DNA of 64,000 nt from Terana coerulea. Lineage: Eukaryota > Basidiomycota > Agaricomycetes > Polyporales > Phanerochaetaceae. A program made the position numbers and the translations under genes. The stretch's first letter is position 1. Every line of letters begins with the position of its first letter. Positions 32,642 to 44,900 of this stretch are shown in pieces. Below the pieces are notes generated by a model. It made no database searches, was not told the DNA's origin, and was given only the letters and a program-made list of their open reading frames with translations. Location: NCBI GenBank assembly GCA_024811115.1, contig JAKOGH010000776.1:310001-374000 (forward strand). Reading direction: 5' to 3'.

Positions 32642-35600
32642 ATGAACAGCGGGCATGGCGACCTGAACAACGGCTCCCACCAAGTCTGGATCCCACCCAA
32701 CTCCGTGATCACTCCTGAGCAGTACCGCCTTAACCTCGAACAACTCGCGCAAGCTCGACAAACTTTGAGTCAGTACGAGTACGAGAACGACCAGGCATAC
32801 AGACGGGGTCTCGCGCTGGAGCATGAGCTCTTAAGTCGCGTAGAGCAAGGCAGAGAAGCAGAGTACGTTTAGTGCCCTCGCATCCCACAGCGTATATCAG
32901 CTAACGGCGACTAGGCGACACCTAGCGCAGCTTCGCGGTGGTCATGGATCACAGTAAGCACACTGTATGATAGTTTCCAATCTCTATAATGCTAGTTCCC
33001 CGCTTTAGGCCGTCGTCCATGGGACTTCTTGGCTCAGCACCCGGACAACCACAGAACCACCCAGTCAACTATTCACCATCCACCAGTTCCAATAGGCCTT
33101 CCGGGGAGCCGTTTAGACAAATCGCGGGGAGTTCCGCAGGATACGAGCAGCTTCACAATGTGCGAGCACTGTTGTTCCTTCACCATCATAACCAGTATGC
33201 GACGTATTTTTCATAGGCCAGCCCCCGAGAGCCGCCATCTGCTCAACATTATGAACATCACTACTATTGTCACAGTGATGGATCTGTCTCACATCATACG
33301 CAAGCTTCATATGCTGTGCCGCCGCCCACACCAAGTTCTGCGTCTTCGCGGGGGCATGCCACGAATCCTCCGCAGACGGCACCAATGAACAGCGGTCGAT
33401 TTCACGTTGTCACACCGGCGACGTATGCACAGCCGTCACTGCAGCAAGGAGTCACCCCATACTACCAATCCAATGCGACTGGGCAAACAACCACCCAGCC
33501 CGCGGCCCAACCAGGTGAGTGTATCGAAGAAGTGGCACCGCCAGGTCTGACTGCAACAATGTGAGCAGATCAGAGATATTCAGAACATAACTCTTCCAGA
33601 GCACCTCAGCAACCACAAGCGGGACCTTCTGGAGTACCGACTTCCAGCGCGTCTTCCGCAAGTAACCCCCAGCGACGCACCGAGCCGCCCACAACGACAT
33701 CTCCGTCTCAAGTGCCTGTCTCGGGTGCTCATGCCCCGTTACTTGACCGCCAAAAGCTTGAAGAGTTCATGGCGAGACTGGAGGGTGAGATCTATGAATC
33801 TGTAAAGGTAAATGCAACCCTACATCCTATAGTCTAAGCCGTAGTGCTCAGCGTCCACTCTAGCATTGGGAGCCGGACCAAGTTCGAGTTGTTTTCCGGC
33901 TTGTGATCAATAGGCTACGGCATAAGATGGTTCGCCTAGACGGTACAGCTCTCCCTATACCAAATATGGAAGGCTACGAAAACCGTATCACTTCTTCAAT
34001 GGAAGCAGTCTGCGCGGCGGTTGTGGCCAAAGTGCAGGTATGGTCCGGTCGTCCAAATATGGTGCCAGTTTTGACCAATGTGTTCTAGGGGTTCAGCGCG
34101 AAGTACATTATCAGCATGCTCACTAAGGTGCAGAACCGCAAGGATAAAGCGCAGGGTTCCAATGCTTCAACTACGGGTGGAGATTCTGGTCACGCTGGTC
34201 CCTCTGGTACCACTGTCACGGGAGGTACTACGGAGACGGGGTCTGTACCTATATCAAAGCTCCGACAAGAGAGGGCGCCTGCTTCTGCAGCACGCTCACA
34301 GACCCTCTCTCACCCAGGTTCCTCAGAAGTCAGTGCACATCCCGCAGCGACGAGTAGTAAGTCGCTGTATGTTTCATAATCTTGGAACTTACTGATCTGT
34401 GCAGGCACAGGCCAAGCACCTCGTCAAGATGGTCATCTACTTCCGCCCAACGGCATGCAACCTGCTCCTCAGACTTCCCCTGCTCAACCTCACATGAGTT
34501 CTACTGGTCATCTCAACGGGGTGGGCCCGCCTGAGCCCCAGCATGTTTCTGCTGCGCTGGACGCTGGCACACATTTACCAGTTCGCTCTCCACAGCCCCT
34601 CAGCCTAGGTCCCAGCCCGGCTCCATACGATGGGAAAACATTGGCTCGAGATATACTCCGATCTCTTGGACGGCCGTCAGCCAAGTTCTCGGGCCCCGCG
34701 GTGTCGTCTACACGAAACGTCCCAAGGCCAAGCAGTACAGCTAAGCGCAAGCGGACGGCGACGAAGGAAGGTGCTGACAAGAAGCAGAAGACCGGTATGG
34801 AGAGGCGGGAGATGGTACCGGCAGCATCTCAGCAAGAGGAGCAGCCACGAATGGATGGCCCCGAACCTGTGATAGTCGTACAACCCGCGTCTCAGCCTGT
34901 ATCTGGGCCTCCTATAAATGACCCGCGACCCCTCCCGGTCTCATCGTCTGACGGCGTTGTAGTGATCAATGACGAGCTCGAAGAGATCAAGACCCATGGG
35001 GCGTTGCAGCTAGAGCAAGAAGAAGTTGCCGCGTTGCTGAACGAACAAGTCGACTCGAGTTCTCCGGTTCTGCGACTACAGCAAAACCCTGCTCTTGCTA
35101 CTTCATCGAGGCCATCCTCGCCTGCGATTGACTCCTCTGCGTCTGCACCTCCGACATCCCGAAGTCCGAGCCCCGGCTTGGATGACATCTTGGCCGTGGA
35201 TGTAGATATCGAAATGCTTGATTCTAGCCGATCGCCGTCGGCTGCGACGATGGGCCAGGCTAATGGAGCGCCCCCACTGCAACTTCCCTCCAGTACTGCC
35301 GGGGCAAGTGGCAGCTCCAAAGGTCCGAACGGTGCTACCGAGATCCACTCACAGTCTTCATCCATGCCTGTCACCCCAGTCTCTGGCCCGTCGAAGCAGC
35401 CTCTCTTCTACGCTTCATCAAGCTCGCCCGACGACCGCTTCCACTCAGCGCGATTACATTTAGACGAGGCGATGGAGGAGTTTGTGCCGTCGGGTCTTCT
35501 TGCGGAGCGCGTCTCGTCGACCCCGCGGAAAGGCAAAGGCAAGGAGCGGGTGCCTGTTGATGTCGACAGCGACATCGAGATCGTTGAGCCACCGAAGGCT

Positions 35601-37258
35601 AAGGCCAAGGCGAGCCCCAAGAAGAAGGGTGTGAGGAGAATTGTGCAGAGCGATGATAGTGAGGTCGAAGTTGTCGACACATTAGATGCAGATGGTTCTG
35701 GGCGAAGCAAGTCGCAAAGGAATGGGAAGGATCGAGCAGCGGATTCGGCACAACGTGCCTACGTCCTGGTACCAAGCCCTTCGCCTGCTGCTCGCAGCAT
35801 GATGAAGGCATTTGCGTCAAACAAAAGTCATAGGCGTCCTAAGGTTGTGAAACGTTCCGTTCACGACGTCGGTGCGGGCGAGCTGTCAGACGACGAAATT
35901 GCGGAGGTGTGGGAAGGTGAGTACTCCGTTGTTGAGTCCTCCATGCAATCGAGTTTGACGGACCGTGTTCTAGAAGAACCGCCCCCACGACGAAAAGAAG
36001 GCATGTACGAGTTGTAACTCAAAACTTGTTGTAAAATAACATCTGTGCTCCTATCAGCGGCAGTGAATAAGGCTGTCTATGACCTTTGCTACGGTCGATT
36101 AACACCGTCACGTTGTAAGTGGGAGGGTTGCAACGCTCTTCTGGAATCTGCGAAGCGTCTGAGCGCGCATGCTAAGACGCACATTGCGGACCTTGATGAC
36201 GACGCTGTACGTCCTCTGCCTCGTCTGTCAAGATCGAGGTTGCTGATAGCATGTGTAGGAAGAATTCGCATGTCAGTGGGAGGATTGTGCCAGGGATTAC
36301 AGTAGCAAAGAGAAGCTTGCGCACCATCTAGGGAAGCATCCACTGCACCCAGTGGTCTGTGCATATGCAGGTACGATTTGGCGTCTGAGTATGCAGATCG
36401 CAGTCTTCTGACGCAGTGTTTTCCGCACGGCAGGCTGTGACTTTGAGTGCCAAAGTCTGCAAGACATAGCGAAACATCACAGTCAACCAAAACATCACAA
36501 TGTACCTCCGAAACCTGAAGCTCGACTCATTCCGCCGCCGGCTACGTTTGAGGTCCCTGTAATGCCGCCGACGCTCCCATCGTTCATGTCTGTTCCCAGA
36601 CACGTCCGGCCGTCACCTATATCTGCAAGACGTCATGCGGTCCTCAGCGCGAAGGTCCGTGTCCACAACCATTCGTTACCGTTTGTTGTTTACATATCGC
36701 TCGGAGCAGGTTGCGAAGAACATCTCCACGCATACATCGCCCGAAACGGATGTCCCAACTCGCGCACTCCCCCGCCGGCCTCGACTCTCGGACAAGCTCA
36801 TCGCAAGTATGGGTGCCGACGAATCGGGCGGCGGGAAAGGGAAAGAAGTCACGCGCGGATCCCTCGATCACTGGCTCACATCCTCCCGCCGGGTCAGTCA
36901 GTTGTGCGACGACATCCCGTCGAGAGCGGTCACCGAGATGGTCGCGAACAAGTTGGTGATTGACCAGGACTACCTCGAGCGAGGCGATCCGCCCTGGAAG
37001 CCCGAGTACGGTGCCAATCCAGACGAAGGCATTGATGATAATCATGTCATTGATGTCGACGAGGACGTGGTCGAAGATGGCTCTGTCGCGGAATCTGAGG
37101 AGGCCATGGATGCACCGCGTGCACCGCCCGGGGCGGCGCGGAACAAACATATGGGCAATGAACAACTGCGGCACTCTCCAAATGCTGCCTCGCAACCCGG
37201 GTGGGCGGTGCTTCCTGAGGCAACTGAGGGGACTCGAAGGAAGTCTGATATTCTGTAG
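32642..37258 (+). CDS. Large C2H2 zinc-finger protein, function unknown
   Basis: ATG 32642 starts MNSGHGDLNNGSHQVWIPPN, followed by a short coiled-coil-like segment (LNLEQLAQARQTLSQYEYEN). A Pro/Gln/Ser-rich middle part carries a conserved-looking block, KLEEFMARLEGEIYESVK, then GYENRITSSMEAVCAAVVAK. A long low-complexity nuclear-type region follows (basic KRKRTATKEGADKKQK; acidic VVINDELEEIK). Near the C-terminus are three C2H2-like fingers: CKWEGCNALLESAKRLSAH-AKTH (36112-36183), CQWEDCARDYSSKEKLAHHL-GKH and CAYAGCDFECQSL-HH. The protein ends TRRKSDIL, TAG 37256-37258. Introns of about 50-60 nt are numerous in the 5' third. It is probably a nuclear DNA- or RNA-binding factor; no orthologue could be named. 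Exon joins in 32870-34450 are approximate. Confidence 0.72.
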
Positions 37259-37676
37259 CAAGCTGTGTTTCCTTCTGTCGAAGCTTTCAATGTCTTGTCC
37301 TGCATGCTATTTCGCTTTGTATATATGATTGGCATTATCTTCTTGATTATCGCTGTCCGAGACCGCGACGGGAGCTCTGGCTGAATTTATGTGCGCGCAA
37401 GGTTGTGCGGAGAGGGCTGAGCAACTGCGTTTGATGATTGTGGGAAGTTGCCTATTGGATCCTGATTGTGATGAGCACAGTCCACACATGTTCACACTCA
37501 AGCTATGTCCACCACCATCCAGCGCTGGCCCGCTCACTATTTACAGTGAACTGACCGTCGGTGCAACCCACGAGTCGTCCCCAACGACGACTACCTATCC
37601 CCAGCGGCCGCCCTTGCCAGCGTTTCTGCATATTTCTTGGATTATCTAACCGGAGTACACTACTAATTGTTCCACG
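37259..37676. other. Intergenic, 3' UTR of C2H2 gene and promoter of the histone-fold gene
   Basis: No coding frame or repeat of note. CTATTTACAG near 37539 is AT-rich but not a convincing TATA box. Confidence 0.45.
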
Positions 37677-40600
37677 ATGGCGGGTAGTCTCGAAAGCCTG
37701 ACAGGTGCGCAGTGCTATTGTATGCGGTGCAACTCGCACTGAGCTGACTGTCCGCGTCACTGTAGGCCCCAACTACGTCTCTTCTCACTCTGCGGACATC
37801 ATTCTCTCCGACGTCCGACCCATAAAGCTCAAGCTTGAAGCCCTACGCGCCGTGAACGTTCTTCTGGATGAGTTTCTCTACAACATATTGAATGCTGCGG
37901 GGTCGTTGGTGACCGACAGCCTCAAGAGCGGCGTGAATAAGATACTGCCGACGAGTTTGGGTAAGGCGGCCGTGCTGGAGGCGGAGGTGGAGCTCAAAGC
38001 GTACTGGGAGCGGAATACGCCACACAAACCGGCTGGGCAGGTGTTTGATCTGCAATGGTCCTTTGAAGTGAGTCCCAGTTTTTCAATGCTCGCAATCCAA
38101 TCGAGCTTGTTGTGCTTGCGAGAACGATGTCGCCGAACGATTCTGGAGGAGCACTTGAACATTTCCAAGTCCCTTGCATGAACGGCAAAGGCCACTGCTT
38201 CGCGTTGCGGCAGCGCAAAGGCTTCATGAACGCGGCGTATACACCCACTAAGAACCACTTGGACAATGTCAAGAATCTTTGAGCATTCGCTGTTGTCCCA
38301 GTTCAATGACGTCGGGATGATATTGATGGCAGTTTTGTAGTTATTGAGACTCAAATGCGAAGCATACACTACTATGAACGACTCCGACGAGGATGAAGCA
38401 GCAGAAAAGCGTCTGAACGCGCGAATGGCGAACGCCGGAGCGACGGGCCCTCCTCATAACAGCCTCGTGGCACCGGCTGCGTTGTATCTCACAGCGATTC
38501 TCGAGTACGTATATTCTTCCGGACTTCTTGACGGTGTACTAAGGCCGGACGGTTGTACAGGCATCTCTGCGAGTAGGTGTTCGGCTTTACACGCACGATC
38601 CTCGGTGCTCAACGATGATGTTCACAGACATATACTTTCAAACGTGAGCCGGGTAGCGGCACGCGACAGCAGTCGCACGGTGGCGAATGCACAAGACCTC
38701 TTCGTGGCGCTGTGCGAAGATGCATCTGTGTTCGGGATGTTTCAGATGATGAAAGGTGGGTGGCGTGCGATGCCGACTGTCGGTGGAATGTATTCTGATG
38801 ACCCCGTCTTCTAGTCTACGAACAAATTGACGCACTATCCAAGGTGCAGAAACCACGCCGAAGCAAGTCCATCTCCCGGAGCATCGACCAGGGCAACCGA
38901 GCGGTATCCCCGCAGTTGGCAACGTCGCCTGGAGGTGCCCCGTCATCGTCGTCGCCGCCGTCGCGGCTGCGCCAGTCGTCCGAGTCTGGCGGGTCGCTGC
39001 GGGCAGCCGTGCTCGGGGTGGGCAGCACTCGGTCTTCCAACGAAAAATCCCGGATGAAGTTGTTTGGCCGCTCCTCAACAGATCACGACAGGTCGTCGGG
39101 GGATGCCGAGGGCCTGGACGACGAGTCCAAATACAGCAATTCGTTTGAGATGATGGTATAGCCGCCTTAGTTTCCTCGCAACGAGCGCTTTGGGCTGATC
39201 TGTTCATTTTCTCTCTCCCTCCCCCACCTTCCCCTTTCCCCATTTGCCTTCAGGACGAGGCCGCTCTGCGCGAGTTTGACGAGCTCATGCAGTCCACAGC
39301 CACCATGAAGGTGTCCCTCACCCCGGACAGACTCAAGAGCATGGAGGTCAGCCGTAATGAAACGCGTTCATTTCCCCGTTTGATTTACACGCGTTTAGGT
39401 TTACAAGCAGGAGAGGCGCACACGCCCGAAGGGACAGGAGAATGAGAACGACCCCTTCCTCCAGCCTGCCAACATCACAGAGGTCAAGCGGGCGGTCAGC
39501 GCTCGGCGGGTTCCTGCCCGCTTGGTGGACTCTATCACAGAGGACGACGAACCTTCTCCCACCAACAAAGCTCCCTCTCCAATCCCTAGCCCGGGTCAGA
39601 ACGTGATCATGCCTCGCGCACGGCAGACGAGTCTGAATGCCACTGCTTCCCCTCCCCCCGCCAACCCGCGCACAAGGTCTATCACCATTTCCGCCCCGCA
39701 AGCCCTTCAGAAGAAAGCCTCACACAACCGGATACGCCCTCCAATGCCAATAGCATCTTCCCCACCGCCGCTCGGACCGAAGCGCGACAACTCCATGACT
39801 ATCGCGACTATGCAGTCAATGCCGTCGTTGCAGGAAGGCCGACCACAGCGAACCCGGAAGATCGTGCAGAGTCGTGAGAGTATGGATCTAGACGAGGTGA
39901 TGGGATTGGGCGCGGATGATATCGAGACCCCACCGCAGACACCTGCATCGCGGCGAACCGCAGGGTCCCCTTACATTTCGAAGAGTGCCCGCGACCTCAT
40001 TGACTTCCTCGATGAAGGCCCTCCGGTGGAGCTGACGTCGCCGAATCGGAACGCAAGCATGATCTCGCTCGAGTCGTCGAAGAGCAGGTCGGGGCGACTG
40101 CATCGGATGATGTCGAAGCTGACATTGGGGGGCTCTTCCGAAAAGCTGAATGGGCGGAACGGTGCAGTGGATTCCCCTCGCTCATACCGTTCACCGACGT
40201 CTTCCTTCCACAATTCACCGCCTTCATCATATCTGAGCGGACCCCCTGGGCGCCCGATGCCCAGTGTCGTTGTCGCAACGCCGCCGCCGCCGCCTTCGAC
40301 GCTGTCTCTCTCGATGTCTCTATCTTCCTACATGACTCAGGACACTGTTGGAAGTACTCGACAGGAGAGCCCTCGAGACTCCCCATCTGCGTCGCGCCGG
40401 ACCTCCATCTCTCGCAAGCCTGTTCCCGCGTGGGACGAGAAGGCAGAAAATCTGGTGGTTATTTCTTCAAATGCAGCCAGTACAAATGACCAGCAGCCGT
40501 CACCTGTGCAGAGTCAGCGCGGCTCGCCCAACAGGAACAGAAAGACTTCAGGTGGTTCCAAGCGGGCCTCCCCCCTCGATGTGTTCCCACCTGTCCCGAC

Positions 40601-41215
40601 CACCGTCAACGTCAACGGCGTCGTGTACGACAACGAGTCAGAGGTCGTCCGTAGCGCCAGTCTTGCCTCCTCCAAGCGCTACACCCGCACCGATTTCCCA
40701 TCACCAGTCAGCCCCGGTCACTCTATCAACGTGCCGCCTAGTCCCAGTTCCTCGTCCAAGCGGGCTTCCAGGCATGTGCCGTCTATGGCGACTGTGCCCG
40801 ACGATTCTGACCTGACGTACAACGGGCTGCCTGAGCCCTCTGAGACGTATCCCCCGACCCCTCCGGCCTCGAACCACGATGAACCTGTCAAGGAGACGTC
40901 GGACAAGGAGGTCTCGATGGACACGCCTACCTTCACTGCAGAGCAGGCCCAGGACTTGCGACGACTCGTCTCCGTCGCGACGACTGCGGACGAATGCCGC
41001 CTGCTGGTCGACATGTTCTTAATCAAGAGCGGGTTCCCGCTTCCACCTGCCGCCGAGGAGGAGGAGGTCGCCCCGCCGCCTCCCCAGAGGTCGAGGCCGC
41101 TGCGTCCAAGATTGAGGTCTTCAACACCGATCTGGAACGGTCGCTGGTAGCGCTCCTCCTCGGAGATGGCGAGCTAGATGAAGGCTTCGAAGAGGACCTT
41201 TCCGTAAGCGCCTGA
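37677..41215 (+). CDS. Tandem histone-fold protein (H2B-like plus H2A-like) with long low-complexity tail
   Basis: ATG 37677 (MAGSLESLTG after a first intron). Residues about 10-95 read like an H2B core: LEALRAVNVLLDEFLYNILN, then SGVNKILPTSLGKAAVLEAE, matching the H2B alpha-2 and the LLPGELAKHAVSEG region in spacing. After a 273-nt intron (38068-38340) comes an H2A-like fold: SLVAPAALYLTAILEHLCEH, ILSNVSRVAARDSSRTVANA, QDLFVALCEDASVFGMFQMM. Thus one chain could form its own H2A-H2B-like pseudodimer. The remaining roughly 700 residues are Ser/Pro-rich, with one YISKSARDLIDFLDEGPP motif (39969-40027) and a C-terminal helix (DLRRLVSVATTADECRLLVD). The end near 41085 needs a one-base correction in a C run to reach EVEAAASKIEVFNTDLERSL and TGA 41213-41215; a donor at 41202 could extend it. 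Nuclear role inferred; function unknown. Confidence 0.75.
38561..38572 (+). other. 12-nt microexon in the H2A-like fold
   Basis: Flanked by introns 38505-38560 (GTACGT...TACAG) and 38573-38627 (GTAGGT...CACAG). Splicing GCATCTCTGCGA in gives ...AILE-H-L-C-E-HILSNV, which keeps the helix register of an H2A alpha-2. Skipping it would remove four residues from the middle of that helix. Confidence 0.7.
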
Positions 41216-41956
41216 TTCTCATCTGTTCCACGAAACTACCTCCCTTTCGCACTCTCGATCGCCTCCTCGTCCCCGTTCGTTTGTTTTCCCCAGCACTATA
41301 CCTCCTCTCTGCTTGTGCCCGTCTCCGGATCCCTCTCTCTCGTCACATATGGTCATCTCCTCTGTACAGATGGACAGTCGCTCTTTTCGTTTTAACGTTA
41401 CATTCTTTTATGCTCCCCACGCTCTTTTCGATCCCCATCTGGCTCACCTTGCGATTTTTACTGCTCGGCTTCAAGTATACGATATATATGTTGGTGCTTA
41501 GGATATATTCACATGATGTTTTACTGTCCATATCTGAATATAATTGAGTTCAGTTTCTGCAATGAAATCTGCATGAGGGATTCGTCACTACTCGAGGGTC
41601 AGAAGGATGCGAAGCAAGTACTGTTGCCTGCACGACTTGTATCGCGTGTTGGCGTCCTGGATCTGAGCTTGAGTGTGCAACTTTTCGTGCGTGTTGGCGG
41701 GGTAATTTCGTGCCCTTTCTGGTACATTGACTTTGACTTATGTAAACAACCTCTGAGGACATCGCTCTCGACTATAGCATGGTGAAGCACTGTATATGGT
41801 AAGATCCACGGTGTGATTATGGCGTACTTTTGGGTCTGGCCGAGTATAGAGTACATCAGGATACCGTAGCAATGCGATAGAAGAGACAGCAGGGATGAGG
41901 GATGCAAAGAATACATTTGAGATGCAGGGGGAAGATGATAGACAAGCACGATCCCT
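41216..41956. other. Convergent intergenic region
   Basis: Between the 3' ends of the histone-fold gene (+) and RPA135 (-). It is pyrimidine-rich and AT-rich, consistent with 3' UTRs. Frames of up to 116 codons occur but have no recognisable content. Confidence 0.5.
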
Positions 41957-44900
41957 CTACCGAACTTCTAACGAGACGGCAATACCCATCGCCGCCAGCT
42001 CGGCGCATAGGTACCGGAATACATAGGGGATGGCGACGATGTCGAGGTCGCCGCCTTTTGTGGACGGGCCGAGCACTTGCTGCGACGGTATCGCCACCCT
42101 GAGGCCGTTCTGCTGTGTACCGCTCTGGCCGGTCGCCAGCGCTTTGCGCGCCCGCTCGTCCTCCGCCTCCTGCGCGGCGCGGCAGACCCGGCAGTACTCA
42201 CCGCCAGGTCCTGTCGGCTTGAGTTTGCCCTGCGTGCCAATCACCATCTCGCCCAGGCTAACGTCGTCGTAGCCGAGGGAGATCAGGGAACCGCACGTCC
42301 TGCAGACCCAGGCGGTCGAGTAGTCCGAGCAGTTCATGAGACGGTCTTGCAGAAGGAAGGAGGTTCCGTGGGCGATCAGGGCGTCACGCTCCATCTCACC
42401 GAAACGAATACCACCAGCACGTTTGCGACCCTACACGACTATCAGTGCCTGTCCACGAGAGTAAAATATGGAATCACGAACCTTGACGGGCTGTCGTGTG
42501 ACGGGGTCGACTGGACCTGTGGTACGGACCTGGAACTTGTCCAACACCATGTGTCGCAATCGCTGGTAGTAGACGCAACCGATGTAGATGTCGGCAGCAA
42601 ACTCCTGGCCAGTAATGCCGGAGTACATGGGCTCGTTACCGTAGTAGTTGTAGCCCGCTGCCAGGAGCTGTTGACCGAAGTAGTCTACTGCGGTATCTTC
42701 TTCTGTGAACCTGATACAGCAAATCAGCCAAGGTTAAACTCGAGTGCATGGAAAGACACGCACTGGAACGGCGTTGCGTCCTGCGCCAGCCCGTGCATAG
42801 CGCCAGCCTTGCCCGCCATACTCTCCACCAACATGCCAATCGTCATACGAGAAGGGAAAGCGTGAGGGTTGATGATGACGTCCGGCTGCATCCCACTCTC
42901 CGAGAACGGCATGTCGACCATAGGCCACTTCTGCGAGCAGACACCCTTCTGGCCGTGACGCGAGGAGAACTTGTCGCCGATGACGGGAGCACGGGTGATG
43001 CGGAGGGTGATGTGCACCTTCTGCAGCTCCGAGTCGCCTGCGTCGCTGCCGAGCAGACGGACGGTGTCGACGTATGCGATCTCGTCGCCCTTGTACTTGA
43101 CAAACTTTGTCCGGCCAGTCGTGTCGTCGATGTACGCGGCGATCGGGTCCCCGGGGTTTAACCGTACACCGACGTATGGCAAACCATCCAGGTCCAGGAA
43201 CTCGACGCATGTGTGTGCCTTCTCGCCCTCTGTTCTTATCTCGTAGCCAAATCCGAAGTGCAGGGTCGGCGATGAGGAGGAGGCGGAACGACCTTGCAAA
43301 TCCTTCAGATCGACGATCTGTGACTTGTACACCGTTCCATAGCCGAAACCACGCTCGTGCGCCGACTTGTTCAGAATCATCGCGTCTTCCATGTCATAGC
43401 CAGTGTATGAGATGACAGCGACGATTGCGTTGGTACCGTTCGGGAACGAATCCATGCCGTAGGTGTTGTGGAGAGCGGGGCGAACAACGGGGGTTTGACC
43501 TGTTTGGAGGCGATAGAGCTTGTTGTCCGTTCGATGCCGAAGGGCCGTCGCGGGTGTACCCATACTCTGTTTACCCATCTGACACTGGTAGATGTTACGG
43601 GGACTCTGATTAAAGTCGGAGAATGGTGTCAAGTTCGCCAGAATCGACAAGAAGTTGGTCGGTTTGTGCTCCACATGCGAATACACACCCTTCTCGATCT
43701 CCTCTGGCGTACATGCAATGTTCATGTACACCTGCTCGAACGAACCGACCTGGTCGTCCCGGCCGTTCGCAAGGTACTTGACCGGCCGCATCATTCGCGA
43801 CCGCGAAGCGAACAAGTAGAGACCGGGATATTGTCCGCCCTGCGAGATAGGGACTTCTCCAACCTCCAGATCCAGCGGGATGTTGTGCTTGCCTTCGGTT
43901 TTCCATATCCGTAGGTTGGCAGCAAGTTGGTTGAGGACGGCTTGTGGTGCCCAGCCGATGACCCGGCCATCTAGTTGCACGCAGAGATTTCGCCGTCCGT
44001 CAACAGAAGGACTGAAAGCCTGGGTCATACCATGAGCGGCTAAGGAGACCAGGAATGTGCGAGACGGCAAGAGGGGTAGTGACGATCCGGCAAGTACGGG
44101 AGAGATGGTTGAGGAGACCGCAGGGAGAACCATCAGGGGTGTGGACAGGGCACAGAAACCCCACGCCTCAGGAAGAAGCTTTCTGACAGTAGTAGTCTTC
44201 AGCTCAGCGAAGAAAGCACCACGATGGATGGACCTGAAGTGGCTGATATAACGCATCCAGTTTAGTTTCTCCGCGACAATTGTGAAACCAGAGGCTTGTT
44301 GGAGGTCGAGACCAGAGCGTGATACGAGGTTTCCTGTAGCTAAGAAATTCGCCATCCGAGCACCGATTTCATAGTTGGTCTTCGCCAGGATTTTCTTGAT
44401 GTATCGCTCTGAGGCATCATGAGTGTGCAATTGGTTATGACGCCTGTGACAGACTCACTGTCGAAGAAATCAACTGATGGCTCTCCCCTCTGTACGTCAA
44501 TCTGTATACTCCTAGCGAAGTTGGACAACGCCTCGTCCAACCGCTCCTTGATGATCATACCATACAAAGAGCCGGGTAGAAGAACCTCTTGGTGCTGAGG
44601 CGAATCAGGGTTGTCGACGCAACATGCACCCGAAACTACCGAGAACAGCTTCCTCAGCATGAAGCTGCGATTGTACTTTGAGTGTTCACTATCCGCATAT
44701 ACTCATGAATCACTCACATGAGCATCCGAAACTTATCCCGTGGAGAGTCAAGATGCACCAAGACGAGTTTCTCGAGCAGCCACATGCCCACGGCCTTGTT
44801 CGTCCAGTCTTCGGGCAATTCGAGAACGACGCGGAACTTGTCACCTAAGTACTCTAGGCACTGATCACCGGTATACAAGCTGTACGACTTGAAACTGCGA

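Noticed and set aside
41281..41547. 88-codon hydrophobic plus frame after the histone-fold gene
   Set aside because: AT- and pyrimidine-rich 3' UTR-like DNA; overlapping frames are equally open and no start context or conserved feature is seen.
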